From: CAWCUZ01 sp963798795
GTDB taxonomy: Bacteria > Acidobacteriota > Vicinamibacteria > Vicinamibacterales > SCN-69-37
Assembly: GCA_963798795.1 (NCBI GenBank)
Contig: CAWCUZ010000012.1
Location: 1 to 64,000, forward strand
DNA: 64,000 nucleotides
Reading direction: 5' to 3'
Position 1 is the first letter of the stretch; each line of letters opens with the position of its first letter. Below the pieces are notes generated by a model. That model ran no database searches. It was not told the origin of the DNA and saw nothing but the letters and a program-made list of their open reading frames with translations. Both the position numbers and the translations under genes were made by a program. Shown here in pieces: positions 62,980 through 64,000 of the stretch.

Positions 62980-64000
62980 ATGTCGACCCGCCGCGACCCT
63001 GCTAGGATCCGCCCACTGCTGATCGCGATGGCCTCCTGCGTGCTGGCCGGCTGTAGCGGCGAGCCGGGGGATTCCGCCCGATCGCCGGCCACCGTCGAGC
63101 CGCCGGTGGTCATCGCTGCGGGAATCGCGCCGCCGCCCTCGGTGCCGATGGTCGACTTCGCCGAGTCGTTGCACGGCATACCCGTGCCCGACCCGCTGCG
63201 GTCGCTCGAGGATGTCTCCAGTCCAGCGACGCGTGAGTTCGTGGCCGCGCAGCAGGCGTATGCCGATTCGGTCGTGGATCGGCTCGTCGGACTCGAATCG
63301 CTGCAGGCTCGGGTGGAGCGTGCGTATCAGGACGCGCCAACCCTCGGTGCCGTGACTTCGACCGCGGGCGGGCTGTTGCTCACGCGTTGGCTGGGACCCG
63401 CGCCCTCGCTGTTCGCACTCGATATCGGCAGCACCACCGAGCGCATGGTGCTGGATGCCGACAGCCTGGCCAGGCAGTTGAACGGCGCGCGAATTCGTGT
63501 GGTGATGCCCAACGGGGACGGCACGCGAATCGCCATCGGCACCACCGAACAGGGTGATTCACACGCCGGGATTGCCGTGCTCGATGCGGCGACGGGCGCT
63601 CTGCTGCCCGATCGGGTGCCCGATCTGCTGACCACCACCAGCGGCACGCGCTACCTGGTGAGCTGGCTGCCTGATGGCAGCGGTTTCTTCTATCCGCGGC
63701 TGTGGCCGGAGAGCGCGACGGGGCCGTCGGCCGACCGGCTCGCTCGCGGTCGCCAGTTCCTGCACGTGCTGGGTACGCCACAGGCGGCCGATGTGCCGGT
63801 GTTCGGTTTTGACGTGAGCCCGTCGATCACCGTGGACAAGGCCGACCTGCCGACCCGGGTGTACACGGCACCGGGGTCGGCGTGGCTGGTCGCGACGCTC
63901 TATCGCTCCAGGGAAAGCGCCACCGACTTCTACTTTGCGCCGGGTGCGCTCGCGCCGCACACCCCGCGCACGCCCGCACCGGCATGGCGGCCGCTGGCGA
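62980..64000 (+). CDS. Prolyl oligopeptidase-like lipoprotein (partial)
   Basis: The frame from the ATG at 62980 is open to the window end (340 codons). PLLIAMASCVLAGCSGEP is a lipoprotein signal with Cys about residue 25. HGIPVPDPLRSLEDVSSPATREFVAAQQ is the N-terminus of S9A prolyl oligopeptidases ('DPyRwLED--sp----wv-aqn'), and GTRYLVSWLPDGSGFFYPRL is a propeller motif of the same family. The catalytic C-terminal domain lies outside the window. It should cleave proline-containing peptides outside the inner membrane. Confidence 0.75.
   Translation, partial: MSTRRDPARIRPLLIAMASCVLAGCSGEPGDSARSPATVEPPVVIAAGIAPPPSVPMVDFAESLHGIPVPDPLRSLEDVSSPATREFVAAQQAYADSVVDRLVGLESLQARVERAYQDAPTLGAVTSTAGGLLLTRWLGPAPSLFALDIGSTTERMVLDADSLARQLNGARIRVVMPNGDGTRIAIGTTEQGDSHAGIAVLDAATGALLPDRVPDLLTTTSGTRYLVSWLPDGSGFFYPRLWPESATGPSADRLARGRQFLHVLGTPQAADVPVFGFDVSPSITVDKADLPTRVYTAPGSAWLVATLYRSRESATDFYFAPGALAPHTPRTPAPAWRPLA

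Overview
The window is very GC-rich and densely coded, with short intergenic gaps and frequent 4-nt start/stop overlaps. It looks like chromosome from an Acidobacteriota-type soil bacterium, most likely near the Vicinamibacteria. This is inferred from the combination of an acidobacterial-type MacB/FtsX permease, a PadR regulator paired with a HAAS/DUF1700-like membrane protein, a zinc-ribbon Ser/Thr kinase, two secreted sortilin-like propeller proteins, a GH127 enzyme and a GMC dehydrogenase with a gamma-type subunit. No rRNA, complete tRNA or CRISPR array was seen.

Layout. (1) 1-3884 is accessory DNA: a DUF6933 protein, a small hypothetical gene, a 19-bp perfect inverted repeat, and two overlapping, frameshifted minus-strand genes of winged-helix character. 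It ends at a 28-nt tRNA-Ser 3' end, which suggests the remnant of an element integrated at a tRNA gene. (2) 3980-21813 is a surface polysaccharide cluster: at least six glycosyltransferases (including a duplicated pair), three methyltransferases, an ABC-type polysaccharide exporter pair, a GT-C-like membrane protein, WecB, two sugar-nucleotide epimerases (one with a Cys4 insertion) and an AsnB-type amidotransferase. (3) 22069-26912 holds a 1371-residue secreted propeller protein and a small exported protein. (4) 26909-31411 holds DUF1700/PadR with a clear palindromic operator, hflK-hflC, a lipoprotein and a small DUF2007-like protein. (5) 31513-36504 is a tightly packed run: two exported proteins, gltX, gamma-glutamyltransferase and a DNA glycosylase. 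(6) 36377-40107 holds GH127, a frameshifted glyoxalase-like gene and a 158-bp MITE-like element. (7) 40115-43400 is an operon of ECF sigma factor, membrane anti-sigma-like protein and ABC exporter. (8) 43526-45984 holds a membrane protein, a zinc-ribbon peptide and an orphan histidine kinase. (9) 46078-48956 is a GMC dehydrogenase module. (10) 49009-53230 holds a second propeller protein and an outer-membrane-like protein, separated by hairpins and a 24-bp minisatellite. (11) 53250-64000 holds an ABC exporter, a Ser/Thr kinase, DsbD, a broken FtsX/MacB permease and the start of a prolyl-oligopeptidase-like lipoprotein that runs off the window.

Two features cut across the window. First, a family of short hairpins with consensus near GTAGCCGscGGGCTTCAGCCC lies after stop codons. 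At two convergent gene junctions one hairpin arm has been amplified into a tandem array (21-bp units at 46009-46071, 24-bp units at 51880-52071). Second, many otherwise well-conserved genes carry one single-base frameshift or a nonsense codon. This could be real decay, or indel errors in the assembly, and it should be settled before calling any of them pseudogenes.
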